From Candidatus Altimarinota bacterium (GTDB lineage Bacteria; Patescibacteriota; Gracilibacteria; UBA1369; LOWO2-01-FULL-3), in assembly GCA_023231115.1 (NCBI GenBank), contig JALNWA010000001.1, positions 124,001-188,000 on the forward strand: 64,000 bases of DNA, written 5' to 3'. Every line of letters begins with the position of its first letter. The first letter of the stretch is position 1. The position numbers and the translations under genes are program-made. This document shows positions 16,894-26,205 of this stretch, piece after piece. The notes under the pieces were generated by a model. It was not told the DNA's origin, ran no database searches, and saw only the letters and a program-made list of their open reading frames with translations.

Positions 16894-19341
16894 TTAGTCT
16901 GAAAGTCCTGCTTTATGCATTCTGTAAAGAAGCAAAGCGACTTCTCCTCTTTCTACTTCCTGTGAAGGATGTAGGTAAACTTTTCCATCAACTGTTTGTG
17001 TGTTGTAAAGTTCGTAGCTGAATGCAGCGTTTGCGTATTCATAGAACCATGATGCTTCTGAATTATCAGCATATCCACATCCATAGTAAGGATCACATTT
17101 TGTGTAATCTACTGGTGGGTAGTAGTATCCGTTTGCCCATTCATATCCTGTGAATTGTTTGCTAGCTTCAAGTACGAATTTTAGTAATTCAACTCTTGTA
17201 ACATTGTTTTCTAGTCTTGCTTCTGTACCATTGTTGTATCCCTCAAGCATTCCGTAGAATTGAGCAGTTCTTGCAAATGTCATATACCATGCGTTTGAAT
17301 CAACATCCTTGAATCCAAGTTTTGATCCGTCTGCAGGAAGTAAATCAACATTAAATGCATTTAGAACAACCTTAAGAACTTCAGCTCTATTGATGTTCTT
17401 GTAAGGTTTGAAGCTTCCATCAGCATATCCTCCAAAGATTTCGTTTTCAGAAACCCATGTCAATGCTTCACAAAGTTCGCTAGAGTTATCAACCATGTCA
17501 GAATAATATTCTCCACAATTTGCTTCTGTATCAGGAACAATTGGAGTTGGATCTACTGGATCAACTGGTGTTGGTTCAGGATCAACTGGTGTTGGTTCTT
17601 CTGATCCGAAATATGCTGTATTTCCGATTGCGAAGATTCCAGTCTCAGTATCTTTTGAGCTTCCAGAAGTTGCTTTTGAGATAAGTTTGTAAGAATAAAG
17701 ACCGTCTTTCAAAAGTTTATCGTCAGAATCAAGACCATTCCAGAATACTTCATTGTATCCTGCAGTTTGATCAACGTAGTCTAGAAGTTCAGCTTTTGCT
17801 TTTCCGCTTGCTGTAGTTCCTTCGTAAACTGCTAGGTAAACCTCTGCGTCTGATTCAAGAGTATATCCGAATGTTCTTCCATATCCTTTTTCTAGAGCGG
17901 CAGGACCTGCATAGTCAGCAGTAATATTAGATGCTTTGCTTGATGCTGTGTCCTCTTCGATGTCGAATTCTACCCAAGTAGTGCTTAGAACTTTGTCTTC
18001 TGTAGGATTTTCAGCTGTGATTTTGAATTTCCAATCTTTACCGTAATCAACTTCGTCTCCTTCCTCGTCGTATCCAAAGAATGATACAGCGTACCATTTA
18101 TTTTTCTTCATTGTCTCGTTTTCAACAAGTGTAACTTGTTTTTTAGCACCTTTGTAAGCCTCAACTGTAACTACAGATGAAGTATCGACCTTGAAAAGAA
18201 GTGTTGTAGCTTCGTACTGCGCAGGATCAAAAGATGTCTTTGTGATCAAAGTATTTTTGATTGAAGGTTGAGCGTATTCAACAGTTACAGATTGTGTAAC
18301 TTTGCTTCCGTCAGCTCTAACAGTGATAGTCCATACTCCAGCAGAGACATAGTCTCCGTCGTCGTCAGTTCCATCCCAGATTTCGCTGTAGTCTCCGTCG
18401 TCAGAACCTTGGTCGTCAAGGATTTCAATAACTTTATTTCCGCTTTTAGCTTCGATTGAAAGGTATTTAGCGTCAGATAGAAGTTCGAAATCGATTACTA
18501 ATTCACCGTCTTTTACTGGATCCCATGTTTTTGAAGGATCAAGTGTAAGATCGCTGATAGAACCGTTGCTAACGTCAGCAACAGTCAAAACTGTGATAGG
18601 AAGTGTGTATGTATTTACACCTGAATCATTTGTAGCTGAAACGTAAACTGTGTAAACACCGTCTGCAAGAGCATTTCCATTAGAATTTTTTCCGTCCCAA
18701 AGGATAGAATGTGATTCTGTGCTTGCATACCATTTTGTTCCATCGTATTGGCTGAATGTTTTAACAGTCGTAGGACCATTTTTAATTAGAACTTTAACAT
18801 ATGCATCTTTATCAACGTTGAAAGAAATTTCGCTATTTTCATTTCCTTCTGGTGAGAAAGTTACAGGCTCAGCTGTAAGGTCAGTAACCTTAGGAGCTGC
18901 AGCAACTACAACAACGTCACTATTAATAGTAACATTTTTTGTGTCTGAATCTACTAATACACCTGCAGTGTCATAAGATTCAATTTTCACAACGTAGTTT
19001 CCGTCAGGATAAACAACATTGTTGGCATCTTTTCCATACCAAGTATAAGTAATACCTGTATTAGGTTTTGTTGCGATCAAACCTACACCAGTATTCTTGC
19101 TGTCTACTAAAAGGCTTGGGACTAACAATCCGGCCGTATCGTAGGCATAAGCTAAAACATTGTAAGTTGTAGCAGATCCTACTAAATCGTAAGTAACCTG
19201 AACAACTTCCCCGTTTGAAGGGTTGAAAGTGCTTGGTGAAACAACAGTCATGTTGTTTACTCCGGCACCGGCTGCGAAAGCAACCATGTTAGCACCTGCA
19301 ATGGCAAATATTGCCGCAGAAGCTAGAAACTTTTTCCACAT
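16894..19341 (-). CDS. SLH surface protein with FlgD-like Ig repeats (815 aa)
   Basis: I start at the ATG at 19341 (MWKKFLASAAIFAIAGANM), which gives a normal signal peptide; the open frame continues 22 codons further up, into the promoter. The body has about five FlgD-Ig-like repeats, recognised by a 'WDG.D..G....G.Y.....A' pattern such as WDGKNSNGNALADGVYTVYV. A short Pro/Asp/Thr-Pro linker (DPEPTPVDP) leads to three SLH domains (about 609-815). FlgD-type Ig units form extended rods, so this looks like a structural surface-layer protein. It is a paralog of the next gene upstream and of the gene at 33214-35298. Confidence 0.9.
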   Translation of the reverse strand: MWKKFLASAAIFAIAGANMVAFAAGAGVNNMTVVSPSTFNPSNGEVVQVTYDLVGSATTYNVLAYAYDTAGLLVPSLLVDSKNTGVGLIATKPNTGITYTWYGKDANNVVYPDGNYVVKIESYDTAGVLVDSDTKNVTINSDVVVVAAAPKVTDLTAEPVTFSPEGNENSEISFNVDKDAYVKVLIKNGPTTVKTFSQYDGTKWYASTESHSILWDGKNSNGNALADGVYTVYVSATNDSGVNTYTLPITVLTVADVSNGSISDLTLDPSKTWDPVKDGELVIDFELLSDAKYLSIEAKSGNKVIEILDDQGSDDGDYSEIWDGTDDDGDYVSAGVWTITVRADGSKVTQSVTVEYAQPSIKNTLITKTSFDPAQYEATTLLFKVDTSSVVTVEAYKGAKKQVTLVENETMKKNKWYAVSFFGYDEEGDEVDYGKDWKFKITAENPTEDKVLSTTWVEFDIEEDTASSKASNITADYAGPAALEKGYGRTFGYTLESDAEVYLAVYEGTTASGKAKAELLDYVDQTAGYNEVFWNGLDSDDKLLKDGLYSYKLISKATSGSSKDTETGIFAIGNTAYFGSEEPTPVDPEPTPVDPVDPTPIVPDTEANCGEYYSDMVDNSSELCEALTWVSENEIFGGYADGSFKPYKNINRAEVLKVVLNAFNVDLLPADGSKLGFKDVDSNAWYMTFARTAQFYGMLEGYNNGTEARLENNVTRVELLKFVLEASKQFTGYEWANGYYYPPVDYTKCDPYYGCGYADNSEASWFYEYANAAFSYELYNTQTVDGKVYLHPSQEVERGEVALLLYRMHKAGLSD

Positions 19342-19396
19342 AGATATATGGGTTAAATATATATTGTTAATTCTTGTTTTTGATGACAAGGGAGTA

Positions 19397-19424
19397 ATTG
19401 TACTCATAATAAATAATTTGTCAA
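19397..19424 (-). promoter_or_regulatory. Strong promoter of the 815-aa SLH gene
   Basis: On the minus strand a perfect TTGACA (19424-19419) and TACAAT (19402-19397) are 16 bases apart. The implied leader is about 50 bases and contains a small CTTGT...ACAAG dyad. Confidence 0.7.
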
Positions 19425-19450
19425 GTGTATTCTTCTATATTCTTTTTACT

Positions 19451-22264
19451 TTATTTCGTAAGTCTATAAAGGGCTTGTGCAACCTCTCCACGAGACATAA
19501 GGTTTGCAGGATACAAATTTGTTCCATCAAATAATCCGAATTCATTAGCAAGTGAAGCGTATGTCGCATACCATGCTCCGGCTTGTACATCTGAATAGGT
19601 TGATCCATTGCTTGAGAATGTAAGTCCGCTGGCTTTTGCCGCTTCAAATATAAGTTTAAGCGCTTCTGCTCTATTTATAATAGCGTCAGGTCTTGCAGTT
19701 CCTTTTCCTTTATCTCCTGAGAAAATACCTTTATTCTTTGCAGTCTTGATGTATTTCATATACCAAGCTCCTTTTTCTACATCGTTAAATCCAAGTGTTG
19801 TTCCGTCATCATTTTCTAGAGAAATTCCGAAAGCTTCGATTACAACTTTTAGAAGTTCCACTCTATTAATAGTCTGATAAGGTTTGAATGAACCGTCGCT
19901 ATATCCATTGAATATTCCATTTTCAGAAACCCATTCAACGGCATCGCAATATTGATTTACTCCTTTAACATCATCAAATCCTCCGCAATCCGCAACAGGT
20001 GTGACAGGCGTAACAGGAGTAGTGTCATCTGTGTCATCTTCATTTCCTGTAATAATAGTTACATTTGAGCTTATTCCGTCATTTGAAGATGAAGAACCGC
20101 TTGATGAAGAGCTTCCGCTGATATCTCCAACAACTCCGACTATGAACATTCCTGATTCAGTCTCAGTTGTCTTAGCTTTTGAAACAATCTTATAAGTATA
20201 GAAATCTTTAGCTAAAATATTTCCATTTTTATCTTTTCCGTCCCATAAAAGTTCTTGATATCCAGATTGCACGTCTTGGACATTATTCAAAAGTGTCGCA
20301 ACAACTGTTCCTGAAGAAGTCTTTCCTTTGTGGATTGTTACAGTTATGTCAGCCGCGTCTTCAAGTTCAAAACCAATAGCCATTTCTTCTCTACCGCTTG
20401 TAACGACAGGGGAGATATAGTCATTATATACATTTGATTTACTGCTTGAGTCTGTGTCTTCAGAAAGATCAGCAGTAACTTTTACAGTATCGTAAATATC
20501 TTCATTGGCTAAATTCTTTGCAACAAGTTTTATTGCAACTGAATCACTATAATCATAACTTCCACCATCCCATGAAATTGCATACCAAGTGTCTTTTACA
20601 ACTTCCATATCTTCTTCAAGGGTGTCGTCATCAGTACCTCCTTCCGTGACAATAACGTCAACTTTTGCGTCGTCATCAAGTCTGAAAAGAATGTTTGTTG
20701 TTTCACCAAGATCATTGTCGATTTTGTCTTTTGAAAGGTACAAATCTGAAATTTCAGGTTTGTCGTAAGAGATTTCAATTGATTTCACCGCTGTAAGAGA
20801 AGTAGAACCGACTTTTGAGTTGAATGTAATCCTCCATGATCCGGCATCCGCATAATCTCCGTTATCGTCAGTTCCGTCCCAAGTAATTTCTAGATTATTC
20901 TCCGCATCAATTGAAGTTTCATTATAAAGTTCGATTGAGTCTGATGGTCCTACTGCAGTAATTACAAGGGAATCAAGATCTATATCTGCATCAAACTGAA
21001 TTGCCATTTCTTCGTCAGTCGCAGGTTCAAATTTTGAAGAAGGGCTTGTAGAAATGTCTTGTATATGAGCATTACTTGAAGAAGCACTTCCCTTTGAATT
21101 GTCTACAATTACATCTTTTTCTTCCTTCGTTACTCCAAATAGATTTTCAGCAAGAATTACAACTTTGTAAGTGCTAAGGCTAACGTAATTTCCTGAATTA
21201 TTTTTCCCATTCCATGCAACAGCGTGTGTCTGGTTTGCATTAAATGAATCTCTGTCGTAGTCACTGAAAGTTTGTATAACTCCTGTTGTAGTTCTAATTT
21301 CAACAGTAAGATCGGAATCTTTTGTGTTTCTGAAGCCAATAATTGCATCTTCGAAATCCGGATCAAAGGAAGCAGGGGATACGGTAACAGTATCAAAACC
21401 TGGTTTGTTTGTATTTCCATAAGCCACAATAACATCTTTTGGTGCAGAAAGATTTGTCATTCCGGTTTTTGAAGCTGTCAAAGTGACAGTGTATGTTCCG
21501 GGTTCAACAAGGTGTCCTGCATATTGTCCATCCCATTGAAAATTTCCTGTAGTTAGTTCAGTCGTTCCGGCTGTAAATGCCTTTATAACAGTGTCATATT
21601 GATTTGAAATTTCAATTTGAACTGCATCTGCGGCTACAGCAAGAGTATAAGCGATAGTTAAATCTTCATTATTTCCGCTTGCAGAAGGGTCAAAGCTTGC
21701 TCCATTCAATGTAGGTGTAGCAGTAAAAGAAGTGAATGAAAGAGCTGTAACTTTTGGACGAATATAAAAAGCGTAAAGCCCGGAATCAGTAAAAGTATCG
21801 GTTGTTCCAGGAGCTTTAACCTCTATATTAACAGAATAAGATCCGTCAGGACATGCTGTGTCAAGCGTACAAACGCTTGTAGTATCAACAGCAGGATTTG
21901 ATTTTCCATCCCAAGTTAATGCCGCAAGTTCTGTTGTAAGAGTTGTGTAATCAGCTGGATTAACTGAATCTTTCAAATCCCAAATTTTCAAAACTTTAAG
22001 TTCTTTAGGGACAAGTCCAACTGTAAAAATTGAAACTTTTCCATTTGAATGAGCCAATTCTGTTTGCAAACCGCTTGTTGTAAAACCAGCATTAATCTTT
22101 AGAATTTGAGCTTTGCTAGGCTCAAAATATTGAGGATCTCCACTATCAACGCTAACGTTGAGAGTTGAGACCAATGAAGCTGGAATTTCACCGGCAAAAA
22201 CAGATTGCACACTAGTTGCAACCATAAAAATGGCACATAGGCCAGACAAAAATTTCTTGAACAT
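19451..22264 (-). CDS. SLH surface protein with FlgD-like Ig repeats (937 aa)
   Basis: Same plan as the neighbouring 815-aa protein: a signal peptide (FLSGLCAIFMVATSVQSVFA), then about six FlgD-Ig-like repeats (WDGQYAGHLVEPGTYTVTLT, WNGKNNSGNYVSLSTYKVVI, WDGTDDNGDYADAGSWRITF and others). A Ser/Gly/Asp/Pro linker and three SLH domains (about 757-937) complete it. It and its neighbour look like a diverged tandem duplication. Its own promoter is at 22297-22326. No clear terminator separates it from the downstream paralog, which has a separate promoter. Confidence 0.9.
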   Translation of the reverse strand: MFKKFLSGLCAIFMVATSVQSVFAGEIPASLVSTLNVSVDSGDPQYFEPSKAQILKINAGFTTSGLQTELAHSNGKVSIFTVGLVPKELKVLKIWDLKDSVNPADYTTLTTELAALTWDGKSNPAVDTTSVCTLDTACPDGSYSVNIEVKAPGTTDTFTDSGLYAFYIRPKVTALSFTSFTATPTLNGASFDPSASGNNEDLTIAYTLAVAADAVQIEISNQYDTVIKAFTAGTTELTTGNFQWDGQYAGHLVEPGTYTVTLTASKTGMTNLSAPKDVIVAYGNTNKPGFDTVTVSPASFDPDFEDAIIGFRNTKDSDLTVEIRTTTGVIQTFSDYDRDSFNANQTHAVAWNGKNNSGNYVSLSTYKVVILAENLFGVTKEEKDVIVDNSKGSASSSNAHIQDISTSPSSKFEPATDEEMAIQFDADIDLDSLVITAVGPSDSIELYNETSIDAENNLEITWDGTDDNGDYADAGSWRITFNSKVGSTSLTAVKSIEISYDKPEISDLYLSKDKIDNDLGETTNILFRLDDDAKVDVIVTEGGTDDDTLEEDMEVVKDTWYAISWDGGSYDYSDSVAIKLVAKNLANEDIYDTVKVTADLSEDTDSSSKSNVYNDYISPVVTSGREEMAIGFELEDAADITVTIHKGKTSSGTVVATLLNNVQDVQSGYQELLWDGKDKNGNILAKDFYTYKIVSKAKTTETESGMFIVGVVGDISGSSSSSGSSSSNDGISSNVTIITGNEDDTDDTTPVTPVTPVADCGGFDDVKGVNQYCDAVEWVSENGIFNGYSDGSFKPYQTINRVELLKVVIEAFGISLENDDGTTLGFNDVEKGAWYMKYIKTAKNKGIFSGDKGKGTARPDAIINRAEALKLIFEAAKASGLTFSSNGSTYSDVQAGAWYATYASLANEFGLFDGTNLYPANLMSRGEVAQALYRLTK

Positions 22265-22296
22265 ATCCTGATTGTTAATTAATAAAACAGGGGGGC

Positions 22297-22326
22297 ATAT
22301 TACACAATATGCGTGACTCTAGTCAA
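22297..22326 (-). promoter_or_regulatory. Promoter of the 937-aa SLH gene
   Basis: TTGACT (22326-22321) and TAATAT (22302-22297) on the minus strand are 18 bases apart. The -35 box overlaps the stop codon region of the upstream HAD gene. Confidence 0.6.
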
Positions 22327-23206
22327 TAGAATTAAACAATTCCTTAATTAAAAAAATAGTCGCCGGTGCATTAAGAAGTTTTTTTCCGTTTTTGTCATAA
22401 ACATCCAAAGGTAATTTCGCGTCGACGATATCTTCACCGACATTGTAGGGGGTTCCGTAAGTGCCTTTCAAAAATTCATGATCATTCCCTCCGAGTTGTG
22501 GCCTGTCGCCGACAACCAATATTTCGCTAAACTTAGCGTCAAAACTCATTCCTCGGGTTTCTTTCAAAAGCTCGCCAAATTTAAAAATACCAAAATCTTT
22601 ATCTCCATTTTTTGGAATAATAACGACTCCGATTCCTGAATTTCCTATGTTCACAAAATCAGCGTAATTCGGAGAAATTTCCTTTAACAACTTGATGGTA
22701 ACATCATAAATTTTATCAGAAGTTTCATAAACATCCTCAATTTTATTGTTTTCTTTTTTGTCTTCGTCGTGACGATTTGAACCAATCACAACGACAACCT
22801 GATGTTTATCATAATGAACTTTTCCAAATCCTTGCGTTAGCTCGGCAAGCTTATCCATAAGCCATTTTCGCTCAACGAGTTGTTCGGGCCAAGGTACTTT
22901 ATAAAATTCTTTATATTCATCTATTCCGGAATCAAAAACATATCCAATCGATCCATTTTCAGCAATCAAATAAAGATTTTCCAAAAATTCTTGTCTTCTT
23001 GCGGGTTCTATTTTTGAAAGAATAATTTTAAGTCCGTGTTCTTCAAAAGAATCTTTTTGACGACCGGTACAAAAAGCTACAGGAACTTTTTGCGCCAGTT
23101 TATAAAGAACATTAACCATCTCATCGGACGGAGAAATGCTTCCTTTTTCGGTTACAGTTCCATCAAAATCGAACATTGCGGCCTTAAACTTCTCTGTTTT
23201 TTTCAT
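22319..23206 (-). CDS. HAD-superfamily phosphatase
   Basis: A 295-residue HAD hydrolase. Motif I is FDFDGTVTEKGS near residue 14 with both nucleophile and acid/base aspartates. Motif II is in VAFCTGRQ near 57, and the late acidic motif is in ILVVGDRPQLGGNDHEFL. The large insert between motifs II and III resembles type IIB caps of sugar phosphatases and phosphomannomutase-like enzymes. The substrate cannot be read from sequence; proximity to an O-antigen-ligase-like gene suggests sugar phosphates. Its start abuts the stop of the upstream membrane-protein gene. Confidence 0.8.
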   Translation of the reverse strand: MKKTEKFKAAMFDFDGTVTEKGSISPSDEMVNVLYKLAQKVPVAFCTGRQKDSFEEHGLKIILSKIEPARRQEFLENLYLIAENGSIGYVFDSGIDEYKEFYKVPWPEQLVERKWLMDKLAELTQGFGKVHYDKHQVVVVIGSNRHDEDKKENNKIEDVYETSDKIYDVTIKLLKEISPNYADFVNIGNSGIGVVIIPKNGDKDFGIFKFGELLKETRGMSFDAKFSEILVVGDRPQLGGNDHEFLKGTYGTPYNVGEDIVDAKLPLDVYDKNGKKLLNAPATIFLIKELFNSID

Positions 23207-23641
23207 TTATTTTTTTGCTTCTTTTCTGATAATGCTCCAGTGATAAAGGTACAAAGGAAATGCTACCAAAAACATCGCTAGATATTGAGCAAAATCACGT
23301 TTTATCTGATTATCATTTTGTAATTTATTCCTCTCTTCAACTTTTTTTACACATTCATCTGTTTTTGTTTTTTTCTGTTCCGCCGTCAAAGAAGTGTCTA
23401 TAAGATACTTCTTTCCACTGTTGTCGTATGAATAAAACAAAGCATCTTCACTGCATTCTCCGCCTTTTATCTCCATAGGATAAGAAAGATTATCCCAGCT
23501 TCCATGAACACCGAAAACATATTCGCGAATGACAATATTAAGAGATCCAATCACGGAAATAAGCAAAACAACAATCGCAATTGCAGTTACAAGATAAAGA
23601 TAAACAGATCTTATAATCCCAGTTTTTTTAGTGTTTTCCAT
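23207..23641 (-). CDS. Two-helix membrane protein, unknown function
   Basis: I start at the ATG at 23641 (MENTKKTGIIR), giving 144 residues. There is a membrane helix at each end (VYLYLVTAIAIVVLLISVIG and YLAMFLVAFPLYLYHW). Between them is an extracytoplasmic loop of about 70 residues that is polar and has two cysteines. The organisation is like DUF5671-type proteins common in Patescibacteria, but I cannot confirm the family. The TAA stop directly abuts the ATG of the HAD phosphatase, so the two are probably an operon. Confidence 0.65.
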   Translation of the reverse strand: MENTKKTGIIRSVYLYLVTAIAIVVLLISVIGSLNIVIREYVFGVHGSWDNLSYPMEIKGGECSEDALFYSYDNSGKKYLIDTSLTAEQKKTKTDECVKKVEERNKLQNDNQIKRDFAQYLAMFLVAFPLYLYHWSIIRKEAKK

Positions 23642-23704
23642 GATGAAAGTTTTAAATAAATAACAAAAATATGATACCACAAAAACATGTGAATAGAAAA
23701 ATGA

Positions 23705-25558
23705 TTAATACTTCTTTGCTTCTCTTAATCTTTTCGCAGTCTCCAACATATTCTCACTAAGAGTTTTGAAAACGGAATTGTAAGGGGTTTTCAAGTTAGG
23801 CAAAAGCCAATCCACAATTTCTGCCGCAGTTTCAACATTATTGGTGTAAGCCGTAAAATGCACATTTTTATCAACCATATCAAAATATCCCATAAGCAAT
23901 TCTTCCGTTTTAATCACAATATCCGCATCTTCTCTCGTAACGCCTCTAAAATCCAAAGTCTCAATAAAATCTCTATAATAAATAAAATCATTCATCGGAT
24001 TTGCCTTTATTGCTTTCTTGAAATTTTCTCTACACAAAGCCAAATCAAATGCGGGATTTCTCCTGTTGCAATACAAAACACCTTTCAAATAATACGCTTG
24101 CGCGTCCAAAGGATTTAAATTTATTTCTTTATCAATAAAAGTTATAGCACTTTTGAAATCTCTTTTCTGAAGAGCACTATCGCCGGAAGTCAAAAAATAA
24201 TTTCTTGGAAAAAGAGAATATTCCAAAACAGCAGGATTGTAAGTTTTTTGAATAACGAGAAGAGAACCTTCATACAAAGAAACAGCACAAATAATTACTG
24301 CAAAACAAATCACAAATAATTTATAAAAACCGGAAGGTGATACATCTTTTTTGATGAGCATACTGCGAATAAAAGCCATAAACAAAAACAACAAAATCAG
24401 ATTTTGCAGAAAATTAAAATTGTAATCGATTAAATTATGAGCGAATCCTCCGAGAACTGAAACAAAAAGCACAAACACAATATCTTTTTTTGAAATACTC
24501 ATTTTTGTCTGATCCTTGCCAAAAACCCTGCGTACAAAAATAACGAATAACGTCACCAAAAATCCAAAAAATGAAAACAAAGCGATAAGTCCGTTCTCAA
24601 CTCCGATTTTAAGGAAAATATTATGAGGATGATCCGCATTTGCCAGAAAAGTTGTTTGAATAGGGTTATATGCATTTCTAAAACTAAACGGTCCCCAGCC
24701 AAAAACCGGCTTCTCCTTTATAAGTTCTATTGAGCCTTTCCAGAAATCAGCTCTTTCTGTAACAGAAGTAGCGCTGTCAGTTGTGTTGAATTCAAGCCGT
24801 TTTTCTATGTCTATTACATCATTTTTCAATGATCTTACATAATTCGCACCGTAAAAAAATCCGACCGCAATGCCTCCTACAAGCAGGCAATAAGCGACTT
24901 TTTTGAAATCAATTCTTTTGAAATAATAAATAAACAAAATCACAAGTTGCCCCGCAAAAGCAATCAAAGCTCCTCTCGAAAAAGTGAGTAAAAGTCCTGA
25001 AAGAATAAATCCGCACAACACTGCAAACTTTAGATCAATTTTTTTGTTCACAATCGCTACTAACGGCCACACTAAAAGCAAAAACAACGCAAATGCGTTT
25101 GGCCAAACGTTTGAATTATCAAGTAAATTAAAGAACGGTCCAAACATTCTCACCTCAGCTCTTGTAAAATAAAAGATATATCCGAGAAAAACTGCAAAAA
25201 CACAAAACCACATCACGACTTTCAAAAACTTTTCACTAAATCCAATTTTGATGTTTGAATAAATAAGATATAGCAAAACTGCGCTCAAATAAGCCAAAAC
25301 TTCGCTAAATCCAAAATTCTTTGTTTCCGAAAAAACAAAAGACAACACCACAAAAACACAGAAAATTCCCAAAAATAAAACTTCCCATAAATTCCATTCC
25401 CGTTTCTTTCGAAGTTCATAAATTGCCATCGGCAAAAGCAAAACTCCAAACAAAAGAACCATCGGAAAACCTGCGCCGTAATCATATTTATTAAAAACCG
25501 GATTGAAAAGTGTCGCGAGCAAAACAAAAACGAGCAAATAAAAAGAAAAATTCTTCAT
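23705..25558 (-). CDS. O-antigen ligase-like polytopic protein with TPR tail
   Basis: A 617-residue protein with about eleven membrane helices. The central extracellular loop contains the Wzy/WaaL family pattern (PVFGWGPFSFRNAYN ... ADHPHNIFLKIGVENGL), with the conserved His of the 'HPHN' region. The C-terminal 170 residues are soluble and contain TPR-like helices (KRDFKSAITFIDKEINLNPL). Such proteins transfer lipid-linked glycans to lipids or proteins. In a wall with SLH proteins it may glycosylate surface proteins. No glycosyltransferases flank it, so the acceptor is open. Confidence 0.85.
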   Translation of the reverse strand: MKNFSFYLLVFVLLATLFNPVFNKYDYGAGFPMVLLFGVLLLPMAIYELRKKREWNLWEVLFLGIFCVFVVLSFVFSETKNFGFSEVLAYLSAVLLYLIYSNIKIGFSEKFLKVVMWFCVFAVFLGYIFYFTRAEVRMFGPFFNLLDNSNVWPNAFALFLLLVWPLVAIVNKKIDLKFAVLCGFILSGLLLTFSRGALIAFAGQLVILFIYYFKRIDFKKVAYCLLVGGIAVGFFYGANYVRSLKNDVIDIEKRLEFNTTDSATSVTERADFWKGSIELIKEKPVFGWGPFSFRNAYNPIQTTFLANADHPHNIFLKIGVENGLIALFSFFGFLVTLFVIFVRRVFGKDQTKMSISKKDIVFVLFVSVLGGFAHNLIDYNFNFLQNLILLFLFMAFIRSMLIKKDVSPSGFYKLFVICFAVIICAVSLYEGSLLVIQKTYNPAVLEYSLFPRNYFLTSGDSALQKRDFKSAITFIDKEINLNPLDAQAYYLKGVLYCNRRNPAFDLALCRENFKKAIKANPMNDFIYYRDFIETLDFRGVTREDADIVIKTEELLMGYFDMVDKNVHFTAYTNNVETAAEIVDWLLPNLKTPYNSVFKTLSENMLETAKRLREAKKY

Positions 25559-25607
25559 GCCGCGATTTTACCACAAATAAAAATTCGTCAAAACGAAACA
25601 TTCTCAA

Positions 25608-26117
25608 CTATGCCTTTCTAGCTCGATTTCTTTTCTTCCTTTTAGGCGCAGGCGCAGGAGGAGGATCAGCCATAAATCCACCGGCGACATTATTTAACAT
25701 GATTAGAGCATCGTCAACACTGACAGTAGTTTGCAGTTCACGTTTTTTCGGATCTTTAGATGTAGGTCTGTTATAAAAGGCAAGTCTTTGCTCAATTTTT
25801 CCATTTTCTCCAAGCCCCAATACGTATCTAGTTCTCTCTCCGATAGAAATTTGAACAACCAAAGGAATTTTTCCTTCTGGAATTTTCGTTATGTGAACGA
25901 CCGCAGGTGCTGTGACAAAACTCAAACGATCGCTGGCTATTGGGCATGAGCCTTTTACTGAAGAAGCCTCAACAAGGTGCATTTTAATTTTTTCCGCGAT
26001 TTCAGAAGTTGTAGTGGGAGGAAGATTGCTTGACAAATAATCTTGACCATAGGAAGACAACGCCTCTTTTGAACTAGGCAAACCATTCCAACCTCTACCT
26101 CTATTACCTATACCCAT
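25608..26117 (-). CDS. Hypothetical protein, 169 aa
   Basis: I do not recognise this protein. It has no signal or membrane segment. The middle is a beta-rich stretch (KIPLVVQISIGERTRYVLGLG), and the end has a Pro/Ala linker followed by a very basic tail (KRKKRNRARKA) that could bind nucleic acid. It lies 49 bases downstream of the start of the O-antigen-ligase-like gene on the same strand, and its start faces hflX divergently. Confidence 0.5.
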   Translation of the reverse strand: MGIGNRGRGWNGLPSSKEALSSYGQDYLSSNLPPTTTSEIAEKIKMHLVEASSVKGSCPIASDRLSFVTAPAVVHITKIPEGKIPLVVQISIGERTRYVLGLGENGKIEQRLAFYNRPTSKDPKKRELQTTVSVDDALIMLNNVAGGFMADPPPAPAPKRKKRNRARKA

Positions 26118-26205
26118 TTCAAATTTTAGTTTAAAATATAATCATAACGAGCAAAGATTTTAACTCATTTTCACAAAAAGTCAATACGTGAGAAATTAAA
26201 AAATT

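Noticed and set aside
19341-19407. Upstream start for the 815-aa SLH protein
   Set aside because: The extra 22 codons reach into the -10 region of the promoter and would place the signal peptide internally.
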